A stretch of 64,000 nucleotides of DNA from Desulfobacteraceae bacterium (GCA_003599865.1 QZKS01000007.1:1-64000), one strand, 5' to 3'. Positions 18,054 to 26,306 are shown, counted from the stretch's first letter. Made by a program: numbers and translations. The notes: generated by a model not told the origin, from the letters alone.

Positions 18054-18681
18054 TATGTTGAATATCTATTGCAGGATATGTTCGATTTCATTAAATAGAT
18101 TTTATTCCCCGCAAATTTACTTATGAGGCAGAAACATAAACGTATCCCACAGGTACCGTTCTATCAGGATTGGTGAGATCGAGATCGGCGCATTGCCGGA
18201 TCATTATCGCCTACGTTATGATGTCAATGTATTTGACATCTTTTTTACCAATTATTTAGAAAAAAAGCAATTTGTTATATTTTCCATATCCGGAATGGAT
18301 AGTTGCTGATGTTTTTTCCCGGTATCAGGACATCAGTATCGCAACCCCATAAAATTGAACCATTATTTTCTTTCCATTTGAACAAAATTGAGGTAATGAT
18401 ATCTACACGATATACTGAAGGGGCAACTTGCGCGTTATTCATAGTAAAATTATAATTTAAATTTCAAACCATAAGAAGGAGCCTTTCCAATTCCAAATGA
18501 TTATAAAAAGACTCAAGTGAAAAATTTCATATCTTACGGGTAATTCATTTCATTGCATTTTTAAAATCACTGGAGTATACATCAAGCCGTACTGGCAATA
18601 ATCAAGATACACAAGGTATCATCATAATTGAATCTGCAAAGCCAGATTTCAAACGTAAACAAAAATTAGGAGGGAAAAATC
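18054..18681. other. Long divergent control region between the HD-GYP gene and the secreted-repeat gene
   Basis: 628 bases without a convincing gene. It ends in a strong AGGAGG Shine-Dalgarno (18668-18673) before the repeat-protein ATG. A TTGACA at 18233-18238 is the best -35 candidate, with only weak -10 matches downstream, and no sigma-54 (GG-N10-GC) box with full consensus was found. The unusual length for this dense genome suggests complex regulation or a long 5' leader for the repeat-protein message. Confidence 0.5.
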
Positions 18682-19395
18682 ATGAAGAAAGCAATCACAA
18701 TCGTAATTGGAATTCTTTTTCTAACCGCTTCCATTTCTTTCGCAGATTCGGAAGTATCCGGCAAAGTAATCAACAAAGCAAACGTGAAAAAATCCGCCAA
18801 TATTGCCATGGGCGAAGATGCAACCGCAAGTATGGGTTCTGTTAAGCTGAAAGACTCCAATGTCTCTGGAACGGTAGTCAATAAGGCAGATGTGAAAAAG
18901 TCCGCCAATATTGCAATTGGCCAAAAAGCCAAAGCCAACATGGGATCGGTAACCATGAAAGATTCCGATGTATCCGGCAAAGTAATCAACAAGGCCGATA
19001 TTAACAAATCTGCTAATATCGCAGCCGGCCAGCGTGCCACAGCCAACATGGGATCTGTGACCATGAAAGATTCTGATGTATCCGGAAAAGTTGTCAACAA
19101 GGCTGATGTGAAAAAGTCTGCCAACATCGCAATGGGTCAGGGTGCCACAGCCAATATGGGTGCCGTAACCATGAAAGGTTCCGACGTTTCCGGCAAGGTT
19201 ATCAACAAGGCCGAAGTTAAAAAATCCGCCAACATCGCAATAGGTGAAGATGCCACAGCCAACATGGGTGCTGTAACCATGAAAGATTCCAATGTTTCCG
19301 GTAAGGTCATCAATAAGGCTGATGTCAATAAATCCGCCAATATCGCAGCTGGAAAAGACAGTGAGGCAAGCATGGGTTCTGTAACCATGGAGTAA
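18682..19395 (+). CDS. Secreted protein made of six 36-residue repeats (candidate fibre or matrix subunit)
   Basis: 237 residues: a 21-residue signal peptide ending SISFA, then exactly six tandem 36-residue repeats and nothing else. The repeat core reads V-S-G-K-V-I-N-K-A-D-V-K-K-S-A-N-I-A, then G-x-x-A-x-A-x-M-G-S-V with little variation. It is low in aromatics and has no Cys. Short regularly spaced Gly/Asn/Ser/Ala strands are typical of beta-solenoids and of curli-type amyloids, though the spacing differs from CsgA. There is no membrane anchor or sorting signal. It heads a cluster with a CsgG-like lipoprotein and two small secreted proteins, so export as a surface polymer is inferred. The start has a strong AGGAGG. 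Confidence 0.88.
   Translation: MKKAITIVIGILFLTASISFADSEVSGKVINKANVKKSANIAMGEDATASMGSVKLKDSNVSGTVVNKADVKKSANIAIGQKAKANMGSVTMKDSDVSGKVINKADINKSANIAAGQRATANMGSVTMKDSDVSGKVVNKADVKKSANIAMGQGATANMGAVTMKGSDVSGKVINKAEVKKSANIAIGEDATANMGAVTMKDSNVSGKVINKADVNKSANIAAGKDSEASMGSVTME
18745..19392 (+). repeat. Six tandem 108-base coding repeats
   Basis: The mature part of the secreted protein consists of six in-frame units of 108 bases with no spacer. Protein units are highly alike, while third-codon positions differ, so the array is old enough to have drifted under selection for protein sequence. Units start at residues 22, 58, 94, 130, 166 and 202. Confidence 0.92.
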
Positions 19396-19415
19396 TTAAG
19401 ACTGTAATACCAAAA

Positions 19416-19456
19416 TTTCCCGGAATCGGAAGACCGTTTTTCCCGGTTCCGGGAAA
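19416..19456 (+). other. Stem-loop just after the repeat-protein gene
   Basis: TTTCCCGGAA and TTCCGGGAAA are exact 10-base arms around a 21-base loop, 20 bases after the stop codon. No T-run follows on the plus strand, so it is more likely an mRNA 3' stabiliser or processing element than a simple terminator. Such an element would let the subunit message be far more abundant than the downstream export genes. Confidence 0.5.
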
Positions 19457-19680
19457 AAAAGCAATTTATCTTTTCCTTTAAACGGTAACGAGAATCACAT
19501 ATTATTTAGGCAGATTTTTTTAAAACCAGTTGGGCCTGTAACGCCGGTATCAAACTCTGCGTGTTATATTAAGAGTGACGGATGAAAATAGGTAATATCC
19601 GGAATGTCAGCCTTGGATATTATTTTATGAATGTTTTTTGATGCGGTATTTTCGTTACCCGATGGGAAAAGGAGGGTGTC

Positions 19681-20034
19681 ATGAAAAATCAATCTTATCT
19701 TGTGATCACAATCACGCTATTCTTACTGTTGGCAACGAGTGTCGGGGGGATGTGTGGTGATCTGGATGATGGTATGGCGATTGACGATAGTATTAATAGT
19801 TATGATGATCTTGGGGATCCGGAACAGAATATCAATTTTATTAAGTTGAATGCAAAGAGTAGTGCGAAACGACAGCAAAAATCGATTGATAAAGGTGTTA
19901 TTGACAAAGACAGTTCCAGTGGAAGCGGAAGTGGTGCCATGAATAGTGTTGTTATGGGAGCCGGATCAAATGTTAAGGGCGATATCATAATTATTGATGA
20001 GTCAAAAGGGGATAAAACACAGGTTGTCGAGTAA
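19681..20034 (+). CDS. Small secreted protein in the CsgG-like locus, function unknown
   Basis: 117 residues with a signal peptide (hydrophobic run LVITITLFLLLATSVGG, cleavage near MCG-DL). The mature part is acidic, then has a Ser/Gly stretch (SSSGSGSGAMNS) and a C-terminal SVVMGAGSNVKGDIIII whose MG-A-G-x-N pattern recalls the repeats of the upstream protein. It could be a nucleator or minor subunit, as CsgB is to CsgA; this is inference. A strong AAGGAGGGTG precedes the ATG. It lies between the repeat protein and the CsgG-like gene, all on the same strand. Confidence 0.75.
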   Translation: MKNQSYLVITITLFLLLATSVGGMCGDLDDGMAIDDSINSYDDLGDPEQNINFIKLNAKSSAKRQQKSIDKGVIDKDSSSGSGSGAMNSVVMGAGSNVKGDIIIIDESKGDKTQVVE

Positions 20035-20148
20035 TTATCGGTTTCCCTTCATGCCTTGGATATTATTAAAATAAATTGAGCAAGAAGACAGAATCAAGTA
20101 TTTTGCCGATGGAAACGCTAACGTCATAGTGATAATATAGGGAGAAAA

Positions 20149-21522
20149 ATGAAATATTTATCGGGGGAAATTATTCAATTGAAATGGATTCGGTCGGTAC
20201 TTTTTACAATACCCGTCCTTTTGGTTCTGATTTCCTGCGCCAGTGTAGACCCAAGGCAAGTGGATGTGGAAATTAAGGAAGAGCCGCCTGAGGTCAAGAT
20301 AACATCCTTTACCGAGGCATTGACCCAGCTTGGCAAAATGACGGAAATTTATGCAACGGAGGAATTGAGGGTTCAAAGCAAGGATATTGCAGACAATACC
20401 GGCACATCCGGGGCAACCGGCGGAGAAATTCCCCGGGATGTGACGGAGATGCTGCAAAGCACCCTTAATTCCATTGGCGGGAAGGTTAGATTTATTCCAT
20501 ATAATCCAGCCTTTATACAGAATCAAATGGTGACGGGTTATTCTACGTTTGAGAACAAGATGATCCCGGATGTGGTGATTACCGGCGGTATTACTGAGTT
20601 TGACAGGGGACTCGAAACCCGAGGCAGCAATGTGGATGCCGGTATTGCCGCAGATTTTACTCATGCGCCATCGTGGGCGCCATCCAATTCGGTAGCCGCA
20701 GATTATGGTTCCGGAGAAAAATATGGTTTGGCGAGTATTACACTTGATTTTAATATGATTGATTTTCAGTCAATGGCCGGCATTGCGAAGATGCAGACTG
20801 TAAACTCAATGAAGGTTTCCAAAGCGGTCAGTGAAAAAGAGTTGGCCATAACCCTTTTGGGACCGACCTTCGGATTGAAGGGATCCATTAAAAAAGTTCA
20901 GGGAAGGCATGCTGCAGTAAGACTTCTGGTGCAACTCAGCATGATGCAGATTATCGGCAAATATCTTATGGTGCCTTACTGGACCCTGCTGCCGGATGTA
21001 TCTCCTGATCCGGTTGTAATGGACGCCTTGAAAAAGGCCTATTTTGCTATGGATGAGGTGGATCGAATTATTAAAGTGCAGGAATTTTTATTCATTCAGG
21101 GCTATGATGTCAGCATTACCGGTGAGCTTGATCAAGCCACGCTTTCAGCACTCCAGAAGGTCAAACCTGGAGCCAATACCATTGACAGGGATACATATCT
21201 TGCCGTGTTTTTATCGATTCCGATTAATGATGATACCTATGAAAGACGTATGGAGCTGAACAAGGCATATGCAGCTCTCGCCCGGGAACCGGAAATTGCA
21301 CCGGAACCGGTAGTTACACCACAGCCGGCGCCTAAGAAGGTAACAAAGTCGGCTCCTGAGCCGGCTCAGGAACCTCAGGAAGTTGCGAGTGCTCCACCAG
21401 CTCCAAAAACAGAGAAAAAAGCCCCTGCAGAAACCAAAACATCTTCAGCAGAAGAGGAAAAAAGGCGCTCTGCATTAAAAGACGGTTTGGGCGGCAGAAT
21501 GCTGTCTGAAGATGAGTGGTAG
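20149..21522 (+). CDS. CsgG-like outer-membrane lipoprotein with peptidoglycan-binding-like domain
   Basis: 457 residues. A lipoprotein signal ends in a lipobox VLIS-C (C30). Residues about 60-290 follow the CsgG/HfaB pattern: PDVVITGGITEFDRGLETRG, a strand-rich part with SITLDFNMIDFQSM, and a C-terminal helix HAAVRLLVQLSMMQIIGKYL that matches where CsgG has its last helix. Residues about 310-350 (VQEFLFIQGYDVSITGELDQ) resemble a PG_binding_1 unit, and the tail is Pro/Ala/Lys-rich with an acidic end. CsgG forms the nonameric curli export pore; a similar pore is inferred here. The next gene starts four bases after the stop. Confidence 0.75.
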   Translation: MKYLSGEIIQLKWIRSVLFTIPVLLVLISCASVDPRQVDVEIKEEPPEVKITSFTEALTQLGKMTEIYATEELRVQSKDIADNTGTSGATGGEIPRDVTEMLQSTLNSIGGKVRFIPYNPAFIQNQMVTGYSTFENKMIPDVVITGGITEFDRGLETRGSNVDAGIAADFTHAPSWAPSNSVAADYGSGEKYGLASITLDFNMIDFQSMAGIAKMQTVNSMKVSKAVSEKELAITLLGPTFGLKGSIKKVQGRHAAVRLLVQLSMMQIIGKYLMVPYWTLLPDVSPDPVVMDALKKAYFAMDEVDRIIKVQEFLFIQGYDVSITGELDQATLSALQKVKPGANTIDRDTYLAVFLSIPINDDTYERRMELNKAYAALAREPEIAPEPVVTPQPAPKKVTKSAPEPAQEPQEVASAPPAPKTEKKAPAETKTSSAEEEKRRSALKDGLGGRMLSEDEW

Positions 21523-21526
21523 TGGA

Positions 21527-21910
21527 ATGAACAAAAAAATGAAAAGATGCGTTCAATGGGTTTTAATAGCCCTCATTATATCCGTTTCATCCGTCTGGGC
21601 AGGAAACCGGGCAATGGTAGAGCAGAGAACCAAAGAACTGGATGAAACGAATAAACAGGCGGTTGGTCAGCTCCCTGATTTACCTAAAAATGGAACTGTT
21701 AACATCAAGGCAAAAGCGAGATATAAAGAGGGAAGCATCCAGTTTGATGTCTATGATAAAAAGATATCCGATAGTGAGGGAAAAGAGTTACGATTGGACA
21801 GCGACAGAAATCTTGATACAGGATCTGTTAAAGAAGGAACTATTTATATCAATCAAACAAAAGACATAGAAAATGGGGAGAAACAAGAAAATGATCCCAA
21901 AGACAATTAA
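21527..21910 (+). CDS. Small secreted protein co-encoded with the CsgG-like lipoprotein
   Basis: About 127 residues with a signal peptide (VQWVLIALIISVSSVWA) and a charged mature part containing two strand-like stretches, NGTVNIKAKARYKEGSIQF and KEGTIYINQTK. No family is recognised. The ATG at 21527 follows the CsgG-like stop by four bases; an in-frame ATG at 21512 would overlap that gene. Its last 20 bases overlap the next gene, so these three are translationally linked. Its place suggests a periplasmic accessory factor, in the position that CsgE or CsgF would fill in curli operons, but no similarity to those was seen. Confidence 0.75.
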   Translation: MNKKMKRCVQWVLIALIISVSSVWAGNRAMVEQRTKELDETNKQAVGQLPDLPKNGTVNIKAKARYKEGSIQFDVYDKKISDSEGKELRLDSDRNLDTGSVKEGTIYINQTKDIENGEKQENDPKDN

Positions 21911-22640
21911 GTATTTTATATTGGTAACAGTTTGTATCGGAGTAATGGCTCCTTCCGGTTGGACGGGTAATAAAAGAATCATGACAATACGAGCTGCCAA
22001 GGTCATGGCTGAAAGGGCGATTGTCGAATCAATTTACGGATTGAAATTGAAGGCAACAGAAGAAGTGAAAGATATGATTCCCGCCAGTTTCGAAGGATCG
22101 ACAGAGACAAAGACCCTGGCCAAGATCAAGGGGATCAGCTATGATGATATTGTATATGATCAGGAAAAGGATATTGCCAAGGTAACTGCATCCGTGGCTT
22201 TGGATACCATTACCAATGTTGACGGGAAGGTAATGAATTTAAAAAACAAGGTTTATAAGAGAGTCGGATTTGCTACCTCCACTCCGGAGATGGCCGGTCC
22301 GATAAGAGCTCTTCGCGCTGCGGAGCTGGATGCATACAAACAATTGATCAAACAGATTGTCGGTTTTACATTGGAGAGCCAGACCAAGGTAGAAAATTAT
22401 ATGTTGAAATCCGATCTGGTAAAAACAAAAGTCCTGGCAACCCTGTACCTTGCCGAAGTCACGGATTACGGTTGGGATAAACACAATGATGCCTTTGTAA
22501 AAATGTCACTGAATGTGAGTGAGATATCTGAAGTTCTGGGAGAGGGTATTGTTGACGGTGGCCAGGTTATTGAGGTTGAGGGCCAGGGAGCCCAGGAGGA
22601 TGATTTCTCCGCTACCAAAAAACCGGCGAAAAAAGAGTAA
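21891..22640 (+). CDS. LPP20/FlgT-N-like periplasmic protein
   Basis: About 249 residues with a signal peptide (YFILVTVCIGVMAPSGW) and the alternating helix-strand layout of LPP20/FlgT-N domains: RAAKVMAERAIVESIYGLKL early, a strand pair DIAKVTASVAL, and a second copy-like RALRAAELDAYKQLIKQIVG with strands at the end, so two related domains in tandem are likely. Such domains associate with outer-membrane pores and flagellar collars in other bacteria. The ATG at 21891 is preferred over 21873 because GGGGAG lies ten bases upstream. A terminator-like structure follows, which closes the locus. Confidence 0.75.
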   Translation: MIPKTIKYFILVTVCIGVMAPSGWTGNKRIMTIRAAKVMAERAIVESIYGLKLKATEEVKDMIPASFEGSTETKTLAKIKGISYDDIVYDQEKDIAKVTASVALDTITNVDGKVMNLKNKVYKRVGFATSTPEMAGPIRALRAAELDAYKQLIKQIVGFTLESQTKVENYMLKSDLVKTKVLATLYLAEVTDYGWDKHNDAFVKMSLNVSEISEVLGEGIVDGGQVIEVEGQGAQEDDFSATKKPAKKE

Positions 22641-22673
22641 TATAAAACAGTTGTAATGGTTATTTGTATACTG

Positions 22674-22731
22674 CGGTTTTGAGGCAATTGCATACGTCAC
22701 AAAGTATCGGATTGTTTCAAAACCGTTTTTT
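22674..22731 (+). terminator. Rho-independent-type terminator closing the CsgG-like locus
   Basis: CGGTTTTGA (22674-22682) pairs with TCAAAACCG (22717-22725), with weaker pairings inside the long loop (CAAT/ATTG, ATAC/GTAT), followed by TTTTTT. It lies 34 bases after the LPP20-like stop and separates the locus from the B12-binding-like gene. Confidence 0.6.
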
Positions 22732-22752
22732 ATTGTGAATTGAAGCTGCTAT

Positions 22753-23271
22753 ATGAAAGACGGTAAAAGAGCACTGCGGGCACGCTTGCTTGATCTCGTA
22801 ACCGATTGGGATCGGATGGATCGGACATTTCCTTCTCACAATGAATTGGAATCGATCGGAAGGGCACTCCTGGAATGGAAAAAGGAGGAGAATATACAGG
22901 GCCTTTGGGATGTTCCTCCTCTGATTATATCCACAACCATCGATGATGGCTTGGGACAGGGCTTGCGGATTGTCAATCTGTATTCAGAGGTTGCCGGGCT
23001 TGTGGTGATGCCGATCGGACTGCTCCAGCCGTTAGAAAAGATCATCGCCGCGTGCAATAAAAACTGCCCGGATATACTGGGATTGACTGTTTTGCAATTT
23101 GATTCTGAAGAAATGCTCATTGAAATCAAAAGGGGAATTTCACCGGATATAAAAATAATTGCCGGTGGTCCGGTTTTTACTGCCGACTCAGATTTTGCTG
23201 AACGAGTGGGTATTCATTTTGTTGCCAAAAATGTGGCCGCTTATTTGAGGTATCTTTTGCAGAACGTATGA
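22753..23271 (+). CDS. B12-binding-domain-like protein with altered cobalamin motif
   Basis: 172 residues. After a short helical N-terminus (1-50) the pattern of a cobalamin-binding Rossmann-like domain follows: STTIDDGLGQGLRIVNLY, VAGLVVMPIG, DILGLTVLQFDSEEML and IKIIAGGPVFTAD, which ends in the AGGP turn common in B12-binding domains of radical SAM proteins. The DxHxxG motif is changed to D65-G-L67-G-Q-G70, so the lower-axial His is absent and base-off/His-on cobalamin binding is unlikely. No catalytic domain is attached. It is convergent with the M48 protease gene six bases away. Confidence 0.65.
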   Translation: MKDGKRALRARLLDLVTDWDRMDRTFPSHNELESIGRALLEWKKEENIQGLWDVPPLIISTTIDDGLGQGLRIVNLYSEVAGLVVMPIGLLQPLEKIIAACNKNCPDILGLTVLQFDSEEMLIEIKRGISPDIKIIAGGPVFTADSDFAERVGIHFVAKNVAAYLRYLLQNV

Positions 23272-23276
23272 CCGGA

Positions 23277-25037
23277 TCATTGTACATGCGCTTTTTGAAA
23301 TTTAATGATTTGTTTTTCATATAGTTCCCGATCATTTTCCGTTGCCAGTGAAAGCGCCATTTTTTCTGTTGTCAGGGCTTCCTGAACAAATCCATTAACA
23401 AAATAGGCTTCTGCCAGCGTATCCAGAATATACGCTTCCTGTTTCAGTTCAACCGCTTTTTTTGCCAGGGAAAGGGCTTTCTCGTGGTTTTGACATTCCG
23501 GTGTGTTGCTGGTCGCCAAAATCCAGGCAAGATTATTCAGTATTTCCGGAGATTCGGGATTTTCAATCAGAATTTTTTCGTATGATTGAATGACATGACC
23601 ACAATTTCTCATCATGACTGTTTCGTAAAGATGATGATTCAGTCTTTTTCCGGTACTGCCAAAATTCAGATCATAGGCAGCTGCGCCCACCAGAATCATC
23701 CCGGATAGAAAAAGGGCCATGCTTATTTTAACCTTGCGATGATGTGCATGAATCCATTTTGGATCGGCTTCACATTTTGTTAAATAACCAATTCGTTCCG
23801 AAATACTGAAATGATGCCAGTTGGGCCTGTCCGGCGCCAGGCCGCTGATAATGGAAATTTTGTTCAGAGATGATATCAACGGTTTTGCGCTGTCCATTAA
23901 TTCATAGACGCTGATATCTGCCTGGCGTTCAAAATTCCGCATAAAAAAACCGAAGAAAAAACGGAAATAGGCAATAAAAAACAGGATCAGAAACAAGCTG
24001 ATCAAAATGGAATACACCGACGCCTGTTGCAGACCAATAGATGTAAAAAAATCAGCCAATGGTTCTATATAGATGAGAAGATAGATCAGCAGGTCAAACC
24101 CGGCAAAGGAAATCAACATATAACCTGCAAAAAAGATGAGATAGAAGAGAAGATGCCTGTGTTTTACATGACCGATTTCATGAGCTATGACAGCTTCCAG
24201 TTCTTGTGGGTCCAGAAATTGTAAAAGCGCCGGTGTTACCAGTATATATCGAAATTTTTTGACAAGCCCCATGACGCCGGCAGTAATCATTCGGCCGCCG
24301 AATAAAGGCCATCGCAGAATGTCGGCAACCGGAACATTGGCTTTTTTGCAAATGGTTTCGATCTGTGTTCGATGAAAGCCGGGGGGGAGGGGCCTGCAAC
24401 CCCAGAATTTCTGGATGACCAGAGGGGCTGTGATTGCCGCTATTGTCAGAAAGAAAAGAAAATATACGGACTGACCAAGCGGTGTTGAAAGTACCGCTTT
24501 CGGTAATTTGAAGGGTAGCAGATCAATGATGTCTGCAATGCCGGACAACAAAAACCAGGGAAGAATAACAGGAATGGAAAAAGAGATATTGGATTGGATG
24601 TATTCTTTTCTGGAGATGGCCGGGTCATTGAGAAGTTCATGACATCGATAGGCATAAAACCAAATGACGATCAGATAGGCAAGAAACAGGCTGATGAAGA
24701 TCAGCGCTGTGAGTGTCGGGATTGATTTCAGCACCAAGGTATCCATCATCCACCTTGGCAGTGACAGGGCATAGATATGAATAGCAAAAAACATAACTGC
24801 CGCAATGCTTTGTCTTGTCATCAGTGCGTCAAACCGCTGAGCAAGCTGCGGTGATTTCCGGACCCGGATCTGATTTTCAAGATTTCGAAAAAGATAGCGC
24901 GTAAAATAAGTGAAGGAAAGAAACAGCAGAAACGATATCGACAAGGTTTCAATCGCAGTTAGATTCGCTTTTTCAGGGGGTTGATAGGTGCTGTATATCA
25001 GCAGGACAATAATAAAATAAAGAAAATTTCCAAACAT
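23277..25037 (-). CDS. Membrane M48 peptidase with C-terminal TPR domain
   Basis: About 586 residues. Several N-terminal membrane helices precede an M48 zinc protease domain with HEIGH (H286, E287, H290) in AVIAHEIGHVKHRH and the third ligand in FERQADISVYEL. A tetratricopeptide-like tail (ILNNLAWILAT, YILDTLAEAYFVNGFVQEAL) completes it. HtpX-like M48 proteins of this kind act in membrane protein quality control. The frame stays open upstream to 25106, but that would overlap queH by 62 bases; the ATG at 25037, seven bases after the queH stop, is the likely start. It is the last gene of the maf-yggS-queH run. Confidence 0.9.
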   Translation of the reverse strand: MFGNFLYFIIVLLIYSTYQPPEKANLTAIETLSISFLLFLSFTYFTRYLFRNLENQIRVRKSPQLAQRFDALMTRQSIAAVMFFAIHIYALSLPRWMMDTLVLKSIPTLTALIFISLFLAYLIVIWFYAYRCHELLNDPAISRKEYIQSNISFSIPVILPWFLLSGIADIIDLLPFKLPKAVLSTPLGQSVYFLFFLTIAAITAPLVIQKFWGCRPLPPGFHRTQIETICKKANVPVADILRWPLFGGRMITAGVMGLVKKFRYILVTPALLQFLDPQELEAVIAHEIGHVKHRHLLFYLIFFAGYMLISFAGFDLLIYLLIYIEPLADFFTSIGLQQASVYSILISLFLILFFIAYFRFFFGFFMRNFERQADISVYELMDSAKPLISSLNKISIISGLAPDRPNWHHFSISERIGYLTKCEADPKWIHAHHRKVKISMALFLSGMILVGAAAYDLNFGSTGKRLNHHLYETVMMRNCGHVIQSYEKILIENPESPEILNNLAWILATSNTPECQNHEKALSLAKKAVELKQEAYILDTLAEAYFVNGFVQEALTTEKMALSLATENDRELYEKQIIKFQKAHVQ

Positions 25038-25044
25038 GTTTTTG

Positions 25045-25608
25045 TTATATATCCGGATTTTTATTGGGTTGTTTTTTCGGATTTTTGAAAAAACGATCCT
25101 TCTCACTGTAGATGCACCCGCAGTATTGTTGCCGATACATCTCCATACGCTTTGACTCTTCTATTCCCTGCTTCCATCCTTCCCGAAAGTCATGGTAGAA
25201 AAAGTTGATTCCGACAGATCTGCCGATATTCTCACCCATACTCTTGATGAGTTCGTGGTTTTGGGATTTGCTGTAAAGGAGGGTCGTGGAAAAACAGTCG
25301 AATTTTCCTGTTTTGGCTACAATGGCGGCAGATTTCAGTCTCCAGTGATAGCATAGTCTGCACCGGTCGGATTCCCGGAATACAACATCCTGAAAAAACT
25401 GTTCTATATTATACTCTTCCTGAACGATCAATTCTAGTTGAATGGTCTTGGCATAGGTTTCAAGCGTCTCTAATCGTTTTGCGCATTCCGTATATGGATG
25501 GATATTGCTTTTGAAGAAGTACCCCATGACATCCATGTTTTCTTTTTTTAAAACTTGAATGGGGTATATGGAGCAAGGGCCACAGCATGTATGCAAAAGA
25601 ATTTTCAT
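25045..25608 (-). CDS. queH: Epoxyqueuosine reductase QueH (DUF208)
   Basis: 187 residues that carry the QueH signature: LLHTCCGPCS at the N-terminus (C8, C9, C12), CRLCYHWR in the middle, FSTTLLYSKSQNH, and YCGCIYSE near the C-terminus, which together ligate a [4Fe-4S] cluster plus a further iron. QueH reduces epoxyqueuosine to queuosine in tRNA, as an oxygen-independent alternative to QueG. It is about the family's usual length. Its ATG overlaps the yggS stop by four bases. Confidence 0.95.
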   Translation of the reverse strand: MKILLHTCCGPCSIYPIQVLKKENMDVMGYFFKSNIHPYTECAKRLETLETYAKTIQLELIVQEEYNIEQFFQDVVFRESDRCRLCYHWRLKSAAIVAKTGKFDCFSTTLLYSKSQNHELIKSMGENIGRSVGINFFYHDFREGWKQGIEESKRMEMYRQQYCGCIYSEKDRFFKNPKKQPNKNPDI

Positions 25609-26300
25609 TCTCTTTCCCCAAAGATTGCTGTTCCGATTCGGATCAGGGTAGCCCCCTCCCGGATGGCGACCTCAAAATCACCAGTCATTCCCATGGACAA
25701 TTCGTTCATTTCGACATTCGGAATATTTTCTTCCCGAATCATATCCCTCAACTTCCGCAGATTCTGGAAATAGGGTGCAACCCGTTCCGGTGAATTATAT
25801 ACGGGGGGAATGGTCATCAGACCTTTGATTTTGACATGATTCAAACAGCTGATGGACCTTGTAAGGTCAAGTACATCATTAGGAGATACACCGGATTTGG
25901 AGGCCTCCATTCCCACGTTAACCTGGAGAAGGATATTCTGTAATTTATTATTTTTTTGGGCCTGCCGATCCAGCTCAGCAGCCAGTTTAAGGGAATCAAC
26001 CGTATGAATCAGGTCAAATAATCTTACCGCATATTTGGCTTTGTTGCTTTGCAGGTGTCCAATAAAATGCCAGGTGACGGATGGATCGGCAATGGTATCT
26101 ATTTTTTGTTTTGCCTCTTGAATGTAGTTTTCACCAAAGATGGACAGACCACTATGAATGCCGGCTTTGATGGTTTCAGCCGGGACGGTTTTTGAAACCG
26201 CAATAAGTGTGATGTCATCCGACCTGCGACCGCAAGAACAAAGCGCATTCTGTATGCGATTCCGGATATCATCAACGCGCTTTTGCAGTATGGAGTTCAT
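25605..26300 (-). CDS. yggS: YggS/PLPBP family pyridoxal-phosphate homeostasis protein
   Basis: 231 residues with the fold-III PLP-binding barrel. The PLP lysine lies in ITLIAVSKTVP; also visible are GENYIQEA, WHFIGHLQSNKAK, HTVDSLKLA, and LSMGMTGDFEVAIREGATLIRIGTAIFG, all hallmarks of the family. It controls free PLP and is not a racemase. Stop and queH start overlap by four bases; maf lies six bases upstream. Confidence 0.96.
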   Translation of the reverse strand: MNSILQKRVDDIRNRIQNALCSCGRRSDDITLIAVSKTVPAETIKAGIHSGLSIFGENYIQEAKQKIDTIADPSVTWHFIGHLQSNKAKYAVRLFDLIHTVDSLKLAAELDRQAQKNNKLQNILLQVNVGMEASKSGVSPNDVLDLTRSISCLNHVKIKGLMTIPPVYNSPERVAPYFQNLRKLRDMIREENIPNVEMNELSMGMTGDFEVAIREGATLIRIGTAIFGERE

Positions 26301-26306
26301 GATTTT

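Noticed and set aside
18233-18261. Strong sigma-70 promoter for the repeat-protein gene
   Set aside because: The -35 TTGACA is perfect, but no -10 box at 16-18 bases is better than three of six matches.
18745-19392. CRISPR-like regular repeats
   Set aside because: The repeats are 108 bases, contiguous, in frame, and encode protein units; there are no spacers and no cas genes.
18682-19395. YadA-type trimeric autotransporter adhesin
   Set aside because: The repeats recall YadA heads, but there is no C-terminal beta-barrel anchor; the CsgG-like neighbour gives a better export route.
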